Below the pieces are notes generated by a model. That model worked only from the letters and a program-made list of their open reading frames with translations. It did no database searches and was not told the origin of the DNA. From Hymenobacter sp. J193 (lineage in GTDB: Bacteria; Bacteroidota; Bacteroidia; Cytophagales; Hymenobacteraceae): DNA of 64,000 bases. Made by a program: the position numbers and the translations under genes. The DNA is taken from NCBI RefSeq assembly GCF_024700075.1, contig NZ_JAJONE010000001.1, forward strand, positions 1,702,001-1,766,000, given 5' to 3'. Numbering within the stretch: position 1 is the first letter of the stretch; the number at the start of each line of letters is the position of its first letter. Shown one piece after another: positions 18,551 through 27,791 of this stretch.

Positions 18551-18756
18551 GTGACAGGTAACACGTTGTCATGGCGAGGCATGTGGCGCATCAAGCCAGT
18601 GTCCGAAGCCATCCTTCCTGAGCAGCGTACCACTTCCTTTACCACAAAGCCCCTGACGTCTGTGCTGACGTCAGGGGCTTTGTGGTAAAGGGAGCTGGCT
18701 GGTTTTGCAAGCTAAAGGCTTCACTGCCCTTACTATGACAACGTGTTACCTGTCAC
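18551..18756. repeat. Interspersed palindromic element, copy 2, with nested perfect hairpins
   Basis: Outer perfect 22-bp inverted repeats at 18551-18572 (GTGACAGGTAACACGTTGTC..) and 18735-18756 enclose a perfect 23-bp inverted repeat, 18638-18660 and 18667-18689 (core AAGCCCCTGACGTC / GACGTCAGGGGCTT), with a 6-nt loop. Between them GGCGAGGCATGTGGCGCATC and CGAAGCCAT are altered versions of copy 1 sequence. It fills the gap between convergent genes and probably also halts transcription. Confidence 0.75.
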
Positions 18757-18769
18757 CTGTTACTCTGCT

Positions 18770-19507
18770 TCACTTCCTCCAGATGTCCCAGGCAGCTTCG
18801 GCTTGCAGGCAGAGCATTTCGAAGCCGTTTTTGGTGGCTGCGCCCTGGGCCTGGCCCCGCTTCATAAACTCGGTTTCGCGGGGGTTGTACACCAGGTCGT
18901 AGAGAAAGTGCTCGGGGGTGAGGGCTTCGTAGGGCAGAGCCGGGCAGTCATCTACGTTGGGGTAAGTGCCCACGGGCGTGGTGTTGATGATGAGCTGATG
19001 ACCGCGCAGCAGCTCCGGCGTAAGCTCCTCATAGGTGAGGCCCGCGCCGAGCGGGTGGCGCGACACAATCCAGTAGCCAATATTCAGGTCGCGCAGGGCT
19101 ACTTCCACGGCTTTGGCGGCTCCCCCGTTGCCCAGCACCAGCGCCCGGCCTTCGAAGCCCCGAGGCAGAAAGTCTCGCACCGACTCCCGGAAGCCAATCA
19201 TGTCGGTGTTATGGCCGATCAGCCGGCCGTCGGGGCGAAACTCGATAACGTTGACGGCCCCTACGCGGGCGGCCGTGGGCGCCGTATCGTGCAGGAACGT
19301 CCACACGTTTTCCTTGTAGGGAATCGTCACGTTGAGGCCGCGCAGCTCGGGGTGGCGCTCCAGCAGCGCCGGCAGCTCGTCGATGAATGGCAGCTCAAAC
19401 AGCTCGTAGTGATGATCCGCCAGCTGCAGGCTCTGAAACTTCTGGGTGAAGTACGTCTGGGAGAACGAGTGCGTCAGGGTGCGCCCCAACAATCCGTAGG
19501 TAGGCAT
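18770..19507 (-). CDS. aroE: Shikimate dehydrogenase
   Basis: 245 residues. Reduces 3-dehydroshikimate to shikimate with NADPH in aromatic amino acid synthesis. Substrate-binding motif LTHSFSQTYF, catalytic Lys in LNVTIPYKENV, catalytic Asp in GHNTDMIGF, the nucleotide-binding glycine loop LVLGNGGAAKAV, INTTPVGTYP and a closing Gln in LCLQAEAAWDIW are all present. The start at 19507 (MPTYGLLG) gives the conserved N-terminus; 13 residues upstream in frame are not conserved. It is on the minus strand downstream of a terminator that follows the DedA gene, so it probably has its own promoter, though none is clear. Confidence 0.95.
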   Translation of the reverse strand: MPTYGLLGRTLTHSFSQTYFTQKFQSLQLADHHYELFELPFIDELPALLERHPELRGLNVTIPYKENVWTFLHDTAPTAARVGAVNVIEFRPDGRLIGHNTDMIGFRESVRDFLPRGFEGRALVLGNGGAAKAVEVALRDLNIGYWIVSRHPLGAGLTYEELTPELLRGHQLIINTTPVGTYPNVDDCPALPYEALTPEHFLYDLVYNPRETEFMKRGQAQGAATKNGFEMLCLQAEAAWDIWRK

Positions 19508-19536
19508 AAGAACTGAAAACAGAGCGGTAAGCAACG

Positions 19537-19575
19537 AAAAAACCACCTCAACCCCATGCGGCCAGGTGGTTTTTC
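19537..19575 (-). terminator. Terminator between the DedA gene and aroE
   Basis: AAAAAACCACCT at 19537-19548 pairs with AGGTGGTTTTT at 19564-19574; a T run follows on the minus strand, 20 bp past the DedA stop. The hairpin is symmetric enough to act in both directions. Confidence 0.75.
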
Positions 19576-19594
19576 TACGTAAAGTTCGGGCAAA

Positions 19595-20254
19595 CTATCT
19601 ATCCTCGAGGGGCCGCTTGGTAGTTCGCGCTTTGGCAAACTCCCACACGGCTGGCAGCACCGACAGCACGATAATGGCCAGTACCACCAGCGAGAAGTTC
19701 TTCTGCACCACCGGAATCTGCCCGAAGAAATAGCCCGCACCCGTCAGCAGTGTCACCCACAGCACGGCGCCTATAATGTTGTACGAAAGAAACTTGCTGT
19801 AGCTCATGGTCCCCACGCCTGCCACAAAGGGCGCAAACGTGCGGATAATGGGAATAAAGCGGGCCAGAATGATGGTTTTGGCTCCGTGCTTTTCGTAGAA
19901 GCCCTGGGTGCGCTCCAGGTGCTCCCGCTTTAGAAACCGGGAGTTCTCGCGAAACACGCGCGGCCCCAGGTAGTCGCCGATGTGGTAGTTGAGCGTGTCG
20001 CCCAGCACGGCGGCCACAATCAGCAAACCCATCATCATCCACACGTTGAGCGGGGAGCCGGGCAGGGCCGCCAGCGAGCCAGCCGCGAACAGCAGCGAGT
20101 CGCCGGGCAGGAAAGGCAGAATAACCACCCCGGTTTCCACAAAAATAATCAGGAAGAGAATAGCGTAGGTCCACGCCCCGTACTGCTGGATTATCTCGGC
20201 CAGGTGCTTGTCGAGATGCAGAATAAAGTCAAGAATCTGTTTCAGAAAATCCAT
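19595..20254 (-). CDS. DedA family membrane protein
   Basis: 219 residues, an inner-membrane DedA/VTT-domain protein; family members act as lipid (undecaprenyl phosphate or phosphatidylethanolamine) flippases and support membrane homeostasis. Typical features: FVETGVVILPFLPGDSLLFAAG with the conserved E and PGDS, GDTLNYHIGDYLG, and ARFIPIIRTFAPFVAGVGTMSYSKF with the conserved R in the re-entrant helix. The start at 20254 (MDFLKQI) was chosen over one 11 residues upstream because it begins at the first amphipathic helix. The methyltransferase gene starts 75 bp upstream on the same strand, so they may be cotranscribed. Confidence 0.92.
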   Translation of the reverse strand: MDFLKQILDFILHLDKHLAEIIQQYGAWTYAILFLIIFVETGVVILPFLPGDSLLFAAGSLAALPGSPLNVWMMMGLLIVAAVLGDTLNYHIGDYLGPRVFRENSRFLKREHLERTQGFYEKHGAKTIILARFIPIIRTFAPFVAGVGTMSYSKFLSYNIIGAVLWVTLLTGAGYFFGQIPVVQKNFSLVVLAIIVLSVLPAVWEFAKARTTKRPLEDR

Positions 20255-20328
20255 CAGAAGAAGAAAAGGCGCGACCAGCCGCACCACAAAGAAAGCAGGC
20301 GTGCCGCATATATCCGTGCCGCCCGCCC

Positions 20329-20973
20329 CTACGGCTTGCGGGCCACTACCAACTGGTTGAGCTTTTCTACCCGCTGAAACACGCGCAACTCCAGTCCCAG
20401 CTGCGCGGCGTGCTGGTGCAGGGTTGCCGTGAGGGCCGCGTGGCCGGGCGCTTCAATGGCATTGAGCAGCACCGAGCCGCCAGGCTCCAGCAGCCGGTGC
20501 AGCGCCTGCCAGAACGGCAAGCCAAACACCTCCGGCGGTATCTGGCTGTCAATCGAAATATCCACGATGATGAGGCCAAACCTCTCCGGGGCCTGCTGTA
20601 CCCAGGCAAAGGCATCGGCCTGCACAATACGCAGCTCCGGCCCGGCCGTAATGCCAAACTCCTCGGCGGCCAGCTGAATTACGGCCGGGTCCAGCTCCAC
20701 GGCCGTGATGGGGTGGCGGTAGTGCAGCTCCTGGCGCAGCGTCTGTATCACCGAGCCGCCGCCCAGCCCCAGCAGCAGCACATGCCGCACGGCTTCCAGC
20801 GGAATCTGCTGCAGACCAAACCGCAGTACTCGCTGTAGGGCCCCGTAGGAGTAGTTGGCCGTGCGCGAATCGAGCACCTTGCGCCCCTGGTAGAGCGTGA
20901 CTTCCAGCTCCCCGCTCACGGCCGAGGGCACACGGCGCGTAAATGGAAACAGGTAGCTCAGAAGCTTTTTCAT
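20329..20973 (-). CDS. Spermidine-synthase-like methyltransferase
   Basis: 214 residues with the Rossmann fold of spermidine synthase-like enzymes: nucleotide loop VLLLGLGGGSVIQTL, acidic strand end AVELDPAVIQLAAEEF, VQADAFAWV and FGLIIVDISID. It is shorter than true SpeE (about 280 residues) and lacks an obvious polyamine-binding Asp-Tyr set, so polyamine synthesis should not be assumed. The start at 20973 (MKKLLSYLFPF) is preferred; a near-promoter TACTTTCG lies about 20 bp upstream, while the longer start at 21015 would lie above it. Confidence 0.8.
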   Translation of the reverse strand: MKKLLSYLFPFTRRVPSAVSGELEVTLYQGRKVLDSRTANYSYGALQRVLRFGLQQIPLEAVRHVLLLGLGGGSVIQTLRQELHYRHPITAVELDPAVIQLAAEEFGITAGPELRIVQADAFAWVQQAPERFGLIIVDISIDSQIPPEVFGLPFWQALHRLLEPGGSVLLNAIEAPGHAALTATLHQHAAQLGLELRVFQRVEKLNQLVVARKP

Positions 20974-21010
20974 AGGCCCGCAGATTTCCGCGAAAGTACG
21001 GCGGTAAACC

Positions 21011-21040
21011 GTCATGCTTCGACTTCGCTCAGCGCGACAG
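21011..21040. repeat. Short dispersed GCTTCG repeat, copy 2
   Basis: GTCATGCTTCGACTTCGCTC then AGCGCGACAG lies between a methyltransferase start and the sugar dehydrogenase stop. The GTCATGCTTC end is shared with 25105-25114, and the reverse form CGAAGCATGAC with 2266-2294. Confidence 0.5.
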
Positions 21041-21068
21041 AAAGCCCGCTCTGCAATTCCCCAATCCC

Positions 21069-22424
<1,356 letters not shown>

Positions 22425-22540
22425 GGGTAGTACAGGCAAGGCTCCGGCTTTGTAGTGGAGCTTTGCTTGTACTACCAGGAACAGGAAGAGGTTGGCCTCT
22501 ACGCTCCGGATAAGCCGGCGGAGGTGGCAGGCCTGGCTTA

Positions 22541-23995
22541 CTAAGGCTGCTGATAGAAACGCTGATCGGGCCGGACAATGCGCCACCGGGCCAGCATTTG
22601 CATGGCTACCTCCGAGTCGGGCGCGTTGGTAGTGGGCGACCAGGCCATAATAGCGCAGGGATAGGGCAGCAAGGTTACTGTTTCCCGGGAGTTTTGCAGG
22701 TATTCCAGGGCGGCCCGCTCACAGGTTTTTGCATCGTCCAGCGGGCGGTCGGAGTTGGTGTAGATGAATACAAACAGCGCCAGCATTGCCCCGTAGGCCG
22801 CCCGCCAGCGCCCGGCCAGGTGACGCACCAGGTATACGGCCGAAATAGCGAAGAAGAATGTCAGCCCCAGGGTGATGGGAATCAGGGTATCGCGCCGAAT
22901 CACATTGGGCCTATAGCCCCGGTACCCGCCCAGGGGCAGCAGTGCCAGGTACACCAGCGCCAGCACAAACACCCAGTTGCCCAGCACCAGCAGGCGGCGG
23001 CGCTCCGGGGTGAGAGGCAATGCCCGCAGGAAATAATGATTTACTACTGCCACCAGCAGGAGCACTGGCACTCCCAGGCCACCGGCCAGCTCGTAGTAGA
23101 TGCCCATCCACAGCTTCTCATAACGCTCCTTTACGGCCAGCTCGGATGATGTATTTTCGATGTTATACTGCCCTACATACAAGGAATACAAGCCCATCAG
23201 CACCGTGAAGCCCAACACTAGCCACACGCGCCAGGGCGTAGCGGCCAATGCTTGCCGGAAGCGCCCCGGCCATGAGGCCTGCTCTTTGCTTTGCTGCCAC
23301 CCCCGCACCAGCAGCCGAAGCATAAGCGAAGGAGCCAGCAGCAGCAGCAGGGCCGGAATCAGGGGGCCACTTAGCGCAAGCACTACGGCAAGCAGTAGCC
23401 ACAGTAGCACCCACCAAGTGCCTGGCAAAAGTGGTCGACCAAACCAGGCTGCTAAGTGAAACGGCAACAGATACACCAGCAGCCAAATAACCGGCACCGC
23501 ATAAAAGGAGGCGTAGGAAATGCACCAGTCCACAACGGCCATTTCCTCGGCGTAGCCCTTCACCTGGAATATCGGCGTCACCAGGGCCATAGCCAGCCAC
23601 AGGCGCGGCCGCGTAAGTCGCCAGGTGCCCGTAGCCATTATGCCCAACAGATACACCAGCGCTGCCTGAGCAAGGGCTTTGAGCAGCGCACAGGCCACAT
23701 ACACACTATCGATGGGCGAAAAAACCACTTGCAGCCAGCGTGGCACATGGTGGAAGTAAAGCCCGGTAAAGGCATAGGCGAAGTAGCGGTTGGGACCCAG
23801 GTAATACTCTTGGTTGCGCCAGGCACGTATCCCCAGGGGGCTGGTCAGCACTGGGCTGTTGGAGGGGCCAGGCAGGGCAATAGAGGATAAGTCTCCATCC
23901 AGCGGAATCTGATAATATTGCCGAAAGGAGTAAGTTAAATCCAGCAGCACAAAAAATACCAGCAGCCAGCCGACCCAGGAAAACCGTTGCTTCAT
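22541..23995 (-). CDS. Polytopic membrane protein of unknown function
   Basis: 484 residues with about ten hydrophobic segments: one at the N-terminus (FSWVGWLLVFFVLLDLTYSF), then clusters around SVYVACALLKALAQAALVYLL, VPVIWLLVYLLPFHLAAWF, WWVLLWLLLAVVLALSGPLI, VWLVLGFTVLMGLYSLYVG, GVPVLLLVAVVNHYF, VLGNWVFVLALVYLALL and TLIPITLGLTFFFAISAVYLV. A soluble C-terminal tail of about 65 residues contains two Cys (KTCERAALEYL and LPYPCAIMAW). The loop after the first helix has aromatic residues as in lipid-linked sugar glycosyltransferases, but no DD or DxD motif at the first loop was found, so that label is not given. It has its own promoter element upstream. Confidence 0.7.
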   Translation of the reverse strand: MKQRFSWVGWLLVFFVLLDLTYSFRQYYQIPLDGDLSSIALPGPSNSPVLTSPLGIRAWRNQEYYLGPNRYFAYAFTGLYFHHVPRWLQVVFSPIDSVYVACALLKALAQAALVYLLGIMATGTWRLTRPRLWLAMALVTPIFQVKGYAEEMAVVDWCISYASFYAVPVIWLLVYLLPFHLAAWFGRPLLPGTWWVLLWLLLAVVLALSGPLIPALLLLLAPSLMLRLLVRGWQQSKEQASWPGRFRQALAATPWRVWLVLGFTVLMGLYSLYVGQYNIENTSSELAVKERYEKLWMGIYYELAGGLGVPVLLLVAVVNHYFLRALPLTPERRRLLVLGNWVFVLALVYLALLPLGGYRGYRPNVIRRDTLIPITLGLTFFFAISAVYLVRHLAGRWRAAYGAMLALFVFIYTNSDRPLDDAKTCERAALEYLQNSRETVTLLPYPCAIMAWSPTTNAPDSEVAMQMLARWRIVRPDQRFYQQP

Positions 23996-24035
23996 AGAGT
24001 ATTTGTCGCACGTATATGTATAGACCGGTGCGCCT

Positions 24036-24043
24036 CAAAGCTA
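24036..24043 (-). promoter_or_regulatory. -7 promoter element for the polytopic membrane protein
   Basis: TAGCTTTG on the minus strand, 41 bp before the start at 23995. Confidence 0.5.
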
Positions 24044-24088
24044 CGAACCCTCACTCCATAGTCAGCGCTACAATACCGCCGCATGCAA

Positions 24089-24119
24089 ACAGGCTGCCGA
24101 TGGAGCATCAGCAGCCTGT
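24089..24119 (-). terminator. Hairpin after the phosphosulfolactate synthase gene
   Basis: A perfect 9-bp stem ACAGGCTGC / GCAGCCTGT lies 33 bp past the stop codon. Only a short TTTG follows on the minus strand, so it is a weak terminator or a stability hairpin. Confidence 0.5.
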
Positions 24120-24151
24120 GGGGAAGGGGTACTACTTCTCTGTAGTGGAGA

Positions 24152-24985
24152 CTAGCCGCGCGGCATGGAAGTGCCGGGCTTGCCCTGCACCTTAGGCTCG
24201 GGCTTGAACATGTCGTCCACGTTCTCCAGATCCAGGAAATCCAGGAAAGTGTCGCCGCGCAACCCCAGCCGGATGGTTTCGAGGCTGATGATTTCGTTGG
24301 GCGCGATGTTGCCCAGGTTCACATTGGGCCCGAGCAGCTTGATAAACCACACCTGCTGGGCTTTCTGGGGCGCTTCCCAGATGATTTTTTCGAAAGGAAT
24401 CTGAGTGAGAATTTCCTCTACCAGACCTGAGCGTACTTCGCCGGTGCTACGAAACAAGCCCACATTGCCGGCTTCCCGGGCTTCGCCGATTACCTTTACA
24501 GCGCCGGCTTCCAGTTCCGTTTTCATCTGCGAAATCCACTTGTAGGGCGGAATAATCTTTTCCGCATCCTTGGAGCCTACCTCGCTCAGCACCTTCACAT
24601 CCTGCGACAGGATGCGAATGAAATCCAGCTTCCTGTCGTGGTTCAGGTCCAGGGAGCCGTCCGACACCTCCGCGTATTCCATGCCCATTTTGTCGAGCAG
24701 GCGGCGGTAGTCCTCGAACTGGTTGCGGATGATAAAGGCCTCGAACAGCGTACCTCCGAAATACACCGGAATGCCGGCCTCGCGGTAGACGGCCAGCTTA
24801 CGCTCCAGGTTGGGCGCTACGTAGGACGTGGCCCAGCCCAGTTTCACAATGTCGGTGTATGCCGCCCCTACTTCCAGAAAGTCTTCCACTTCCCGCACGC
24901 TGGAGCCTTTGTCCATCACCATGGTAAAGCCTTGTTCGCGGGGTTTTTCGGTGCGTTCCGGCAGCTGGGTCAGGTTGTAATTCAT
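24152..24985 (-). CDS. Phosphosulfolactate synthase (ComA family)
   Basis: 277 residues of a TIM-barrel family that adds sulfite to phosphoenolpyruvate to give phosphosulfolactate, first described in coenzyme M synthesis. Recognisable segments: TMVMDKGSSVREVEDFLEV, YTDIVKLGWATSYV, VYFGGTLFEAFIIRNQF, MEYAEVSDGSLDL, VLSEVGSKDAEKI, VIGEAREAGNVGLFRSTGEV and IIWEAPQKAQQVWFI. Methanogenesis is not expected here, so the product may feed sulfolactate, cysteate or sulfonolipid formation (inference). The start at 24985 (MNYNLTQLPERTEKPREQG) is right because 39 upstream in-frame codons are partly made of an 8-bp tandem repeat. A promoter element lies 80 bp upstream. Confidence 0.9.
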   Translation of the reverse strand: MNYNLTQLPERTEKPREQGFTMVMDKGSSVREVEDFLEVGAAYTDIVKLGWATSYVAPNLERKLAVYREAGIPVYFGGTLFEAFIIRNQFEDYRRLLDKMGMEYAEVSDGSLDLNHDRKLDFIRILSQDVKVLSEVGSKDAEKIIPPYKWISQMKTELEAGAVKVIGEAREAGNVGLFRSTGEVRSGLVEEILTQIPFEKIIWEAPQKAQQVWFIKLLGPNVNLGNIAPNEIISLETIRLGLRGDTFLDFLDLENVDDMFKPEPKVQGKPGTSMPRG

Positions 24986-24992
24986 GTAGTAG

Positions 24993-25024
24993 GGTCTTGG
25001 GGTCTTGGGGTCTTGGGGTCTTGG
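24993..25024. repeat. Tandem repeat of GGTCTTGG (4 x 8 bp) in the leader of the ComA-family gene
   Basis: Four exact copies of GGTCTTGG lie between the promoter element (25065-25072) and the start codon (24985), within 10 bp of the ATG. On the transcribed strand this reads CCAAGACC repeated. It lies in the 5' leader and could vary in copy number. Confidence 0.85.
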
Positions 25025-25064
25025 TCTGGGCCACGCCTCATTTCCCCGGAAAAAGCAACGAGGG

Positions 25065-25072
25065 CAAAAGTA
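25065..25072 (-). promoter_or_regulatory. -7 promoter element for the phosphosulfolactate synthase gene
   Basis: TACTTTTG on the minus strand, placing the tandem repeat inside the mRNA leader. Confidence 0.6.
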
Positions 25073-25104
25073 CGGCTGTTTTTTGTTAGGCAGGGTTTGC
25101 ACCC

Positions 25105-25143
25105 GTCATGCTTCATCTGGCGTCCGCGCAGCCGAAGCATGAC
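25105..25143. repeat. Short dispersed GCTTCG palindrome, copy 3
   Basis: GTCATGCTTC at 25105-25114 and GAAGCATGAC at 25134-25143 form a perfect 10-bp inverted repeat, 40 bp after the TPR gene stop. It could also serve as a transcription-end hairpin. Confidence 0.6.
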
Positions 25144-25182
25144 AAACGCGGCGTGCGACTTGGCGTGGTGCAACTCACGCAC

Positions 25183-26586
25183 CTATTTCCGGTACTGGTC
25201 GATGAGGCGGGCCAGGGCCTTCTGGGATTCCAGCTCAGGAAAGTAGTCGAACAGCAGGCGGTGCTTGTCGAAGTCCAGGACTAAGGCATTTTCCAGGGTT
25301 TCGTAGGCCTCGCGGTAGCGCCCGGCCGCCAGCAGGTAGGCACACAGGCGGTACTGCAGCTCGGCCTCGGCCGGCTGAATCTCCAGGGCGTTGCGCATCA
25401 GGTCCACGGCCCCGTCGAAATTGCCCTGCTCGTAGAGAATGATGCTCCAGTTCAGCCAGGCGTCCTTGCTGTCGGGGGCCACCTGGGTGGCTTTGTCGTA
25501 AGCTTCCAAGGCACTCACGATGTTGCCCACCTGGTACTCGGCGGCGGCCAGGGCCATCCAGTATTCCAGGCTTTCGTCGTAGAGCGTCACGGCCTTGCGA
25601 AAGAAATGGATGGCCTCGAAGGCCCGGTTCTGGGCAATGAGCACAATGCCGATGCCAAACCAGGCCTCATCCATCGTGTTGTCGAGGTCGATGGACTTCT
25701 GGTAGAAGCGGCGGGCCAGATCCCACTCGGCTAGTTTCTCGTGGCACTCGCCAATGTTGCAGAGCGCCTCGGGCGTGGGCTCGCCTTCGGGGTAGCTGAG
25801 CTCAAACTCCTCAATGGCCTTGCGGTATCGCTCCAGGCTCACGTAAGTGCTGGCCAGGTAGCCATGCGCCTCGTAGAACTTGGCGTCAATCAACAGGGCA
25901 TAGTCGAAGGAGCTGATGGCCTCGTCGAACTTGCCAGCGCGGAAATACGCCTGCCCCAGGTTGTACCAGGCAATGGCCGAATACGGGTCGTCGTCGGTGA
26001 AGCGGCGGAAAAACTCCAGGTTCTTCTCGAGCCGGTCGCTTACTTCCAGGCAGTACAGCAGCTCCTGCACGGCCACGTCGTTGTCGGAGTTGATGCGCAG
26101 GCTTTGCTTGTAGTGGCGGGCGGCGCTTTTGTACTTCTGCCAGCTCTGGTAAGCCAGGCCCAGGTTGAAGTGGATGTCGTCGCGCTCGGGGAAGCGCTCC
26201 ACGGCGCTCAGGAAGAAGGCCACGGCCTCGGCAAATTCGCCCTTCTGGGTGGCAATGATGCCGCGCGTCACGGCTACGTCAGGATTGTCAGGGTCGAGCA
26301 GGGCCACGTTCTCAATCTGGTCGGCGGCGGCGGTGTACTCGCCTTTCATGGCCAGCACCTGGGAGCGGTCAATGAGCAGCTCGGTGCTGAATGGGTACAG
26401 GGCAATAGCCGCCTCGCAGGCCTGCAGAGCCTGGTCGTACTGGGTGTGGGTAGTATAGTGGTCGATGATATTCTCAAAGTCGGCCAGGTCGAAAAACACC
26501 GGCTCGTTGCTGGCCATCATTTCCTCAAAACGGCGCACGATGTCCAGCACTTCGTCCCGGTCCTCAAAATTCTCATTCATTCGCAT
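25183..26586 (-). CDS. Tetratricopeptide repeat protein
   Basis: 467 residues from the ATG at 26586 (MRMNENFEDRDEVL); a start two codons later at 26580 is equally possible. After an acidic N-terminus (residues 1-35) nearly the whole chain is TPR units of about 34 residues, for example DIHFNLGLAYQSWQKYKSAA, AWYNLGQAYFRAGKFDEAIS, AWFGIGIVLIAQNRAFEAIH and WLNWSIILYEQGNFDGAVDL. There is no signal peptide or membrane helix, so it is cytoplasmic. It ends in LESQKALARLIDQYRK. TPR arrays are protein-protein scaffolds; no partner is indicated, but the upstream neighbour is an SDR epimerase and the whole strand holds envelope polysaccharide genes. Confidence 0.9.
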   Translation of the reverse strand: MRMNENFEDRDEVLDIVRRFEEMMASNEPVFFDLADFENIIDHYTTHTQYDQALQACEAAIALYPFSTELLIDRSQVLAMKGEYTAAADQIENVALLDPDNPDVAVTRGIIATQKGEFAEAVAFFLSAVERFPERDDIHFNLGLAYQSWQKYKSAARHYKQSLRINSDNDVAVQELLYCLEVSDRLEKNLEFFRRFTDDDPYSAIAWYNLGQAYFRAGKFDEAISSFDYALLIDAKFYEAHGYLASTYVSLERYRKAIEEFELSYPEGEPTPEALCNIGECHEKLAEWDLARRFYQKSIDLDNTMDEAWFGIGIVLIAQNRAFEAIHFFRKAVTLYDESLEYWMALAAAEYQVGNIVSALEAYDKATQVAPDSKDAWLNWSIILYEQGNFDGAVDLMRNALEIQPAEAELQYRLCAYLLAAGRYREAYETLENALVLDFDKHRLLFDYFPELESQKALARLIDQYRK

Positions 26587-26672
26587 ATTCCTACAATCGG
26601 CAAAGAGAACCGCCAAAACGGCAGTTCTCCGAGGGAAAGACGCCTGCTCCGCGCAGTAAGCAAGCTACCAGC

Positions 26673-27692
26673 CTAAGATACAACAACCGCACCGGAGGCC
26701 ACTACGTTCCGCCGTAATTCCGCGCAGCACCATGCAATGGTATCGGCTACGGGTCGAAAGCTCAGCCCGGTAGCGCGCTGCACTTTGCCGGCCTCGTACA
26801 CCAGCGGCTGGCGGCCGGCGCGGGCCGTGTCTTTGGTGATGAGCGGGCGGCTGCCCGTAAGTACGCCGCGCGCGTGCTCCAGGCGCCAGATAACCTCGGC
26901 GGCCCAGTTGGGCACGGCCGTGGTGGGAGGCCTTTTGCCAAAGCAGCGGGCCGCCTGCGCCAGCAGCTCCCGCAAAGGTACGGCTTCGGCGCTGAGGATG
27001 TACCGCTCCCCGCGCACCGGCAGCTCCAGCCCCAGCCGTAACATCTGGGACACCACGTCGCGCACGTCCACCACGTTGATGGTGCCGGGCGTGTAGAAGC
27101 GGTGCTCCTGGTAGGCATAGCGCAAAAGCCGGGTGCTGCTGCGCGTCCAGTCGGCCGGGCCCAGTATCACCGAGGGGTTCACGATGACGGCGGCCAGCCC
27201 CTCCGATACGCCCCGCCACACTTCCAGCTCGCCCAGGTATTTGGAAGTCGCATAGGCGGCGTGGGCAGCGCCCAGGTCCCACTTGGCGTCTTCCGTCACC
27301 ACCAGCGGAAGCGTATTGAGCGTTTCTTCCGAAGCCGCCCCGCTGCCCAGCGCCGCCACCGACGACACGTGACACAGCCGGAGGCCGGGGCGCTCCAGGC
27401 AGGCATCGACCAGGTTGGCGGTGCCTTCCACGTTAATTTGCAGCAGGGCATCTTCGTCCTGCGGGGCGTAGGAAACCAGCCCGGCGCAGTGAAACACGTG
27501 CGTGACGCCCTCCAGCGCCTGCCGCAGCAGCAGCGGGTCGAGCAGGTCACCCTGCAGCCACTCCACCTGCTCGGCGGATGACAAGACCGGAACCTGCTGC
27601 CGGTACAGGGCCCGTACCTGCTCGCCCCGGGCTACCAGAGCCGGAATCAGGAAAGAGCCAATCAGGCCGCTGCCGCCGGTAACGAAAATCAT
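26673..27692 (-). CDS. NAD(P)-dependent epimerase/dehydratase (extended SDR)
   Basis: 339 residues. Rossmann nucleotide-binding motif MIFVTGGSGLIGSFLIPAL at the N-terminus; catalytic Ser in CHVSSVAALG and the Tyr-x-x-x-Lys pair in YATSKYLGE; substrate-domain start VNPSVILGPADW. The family acts on nucleotide sugars, sterols or dihydroflavonols, and the exact substrate cannot be told. It lies 99 bp downstream of the CpsB-type phosphatase on the same strand, so a role in envelope sugar supply is plausible but not proven. The TPR gene starts 87 bp after its stop. Confidence 0.87.
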   Translation of the reverse strand: MIFVTGGSGLIGSFLIPALVARGEQVRALYRQQVPVLSSAEQVEWLQGDLLDPLLLRQALEGVTHVFHCAGLVSYAPQDEDALLQINVEGTANLVDACLERPGLRLCHVSSVAALGSGAASEETLNTLPLVVTEDAKWDLGAAHAAYATSKYLGELEVWRGVSEGLAAVIVNPSVILGPADWTRSSTRLLRYAYQEHRFYTPGTINVVDVRDVVSQMLRLGLELPVRGERYILSAEAVPLRELLAQAARCFGKRPPTTAVPNWAAEVIWRLEHARGVLTGSRPLITKDTARAGRQPLVYEAGKVQRATGLSFRPVADTIAWCCAELRRNVVASGAVVVS

Positions 27693-27791
27693 AGAGGGCT
27701 TGATTTGGGGACTTGGGGCTTAGGAGTTGGTTGACGTTCCTAAAAATTTATTCCAGAACGAAAACCAAGCCCCTAAGTCTTCAAGTCCCTA

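Noticed and set aside
22541-23995. Lipid-linked glycosyltransferase (ArnT/GT39-like)
   Set aside because: Helix count is suggestive, but the acidic motif in the first periplasmic loop was not found.
24993-25024. CRISPR-like or iteron repeat
   Set aside because: Too short (8 bp), no spacers, and no replication protein or AT-rich region nearby.
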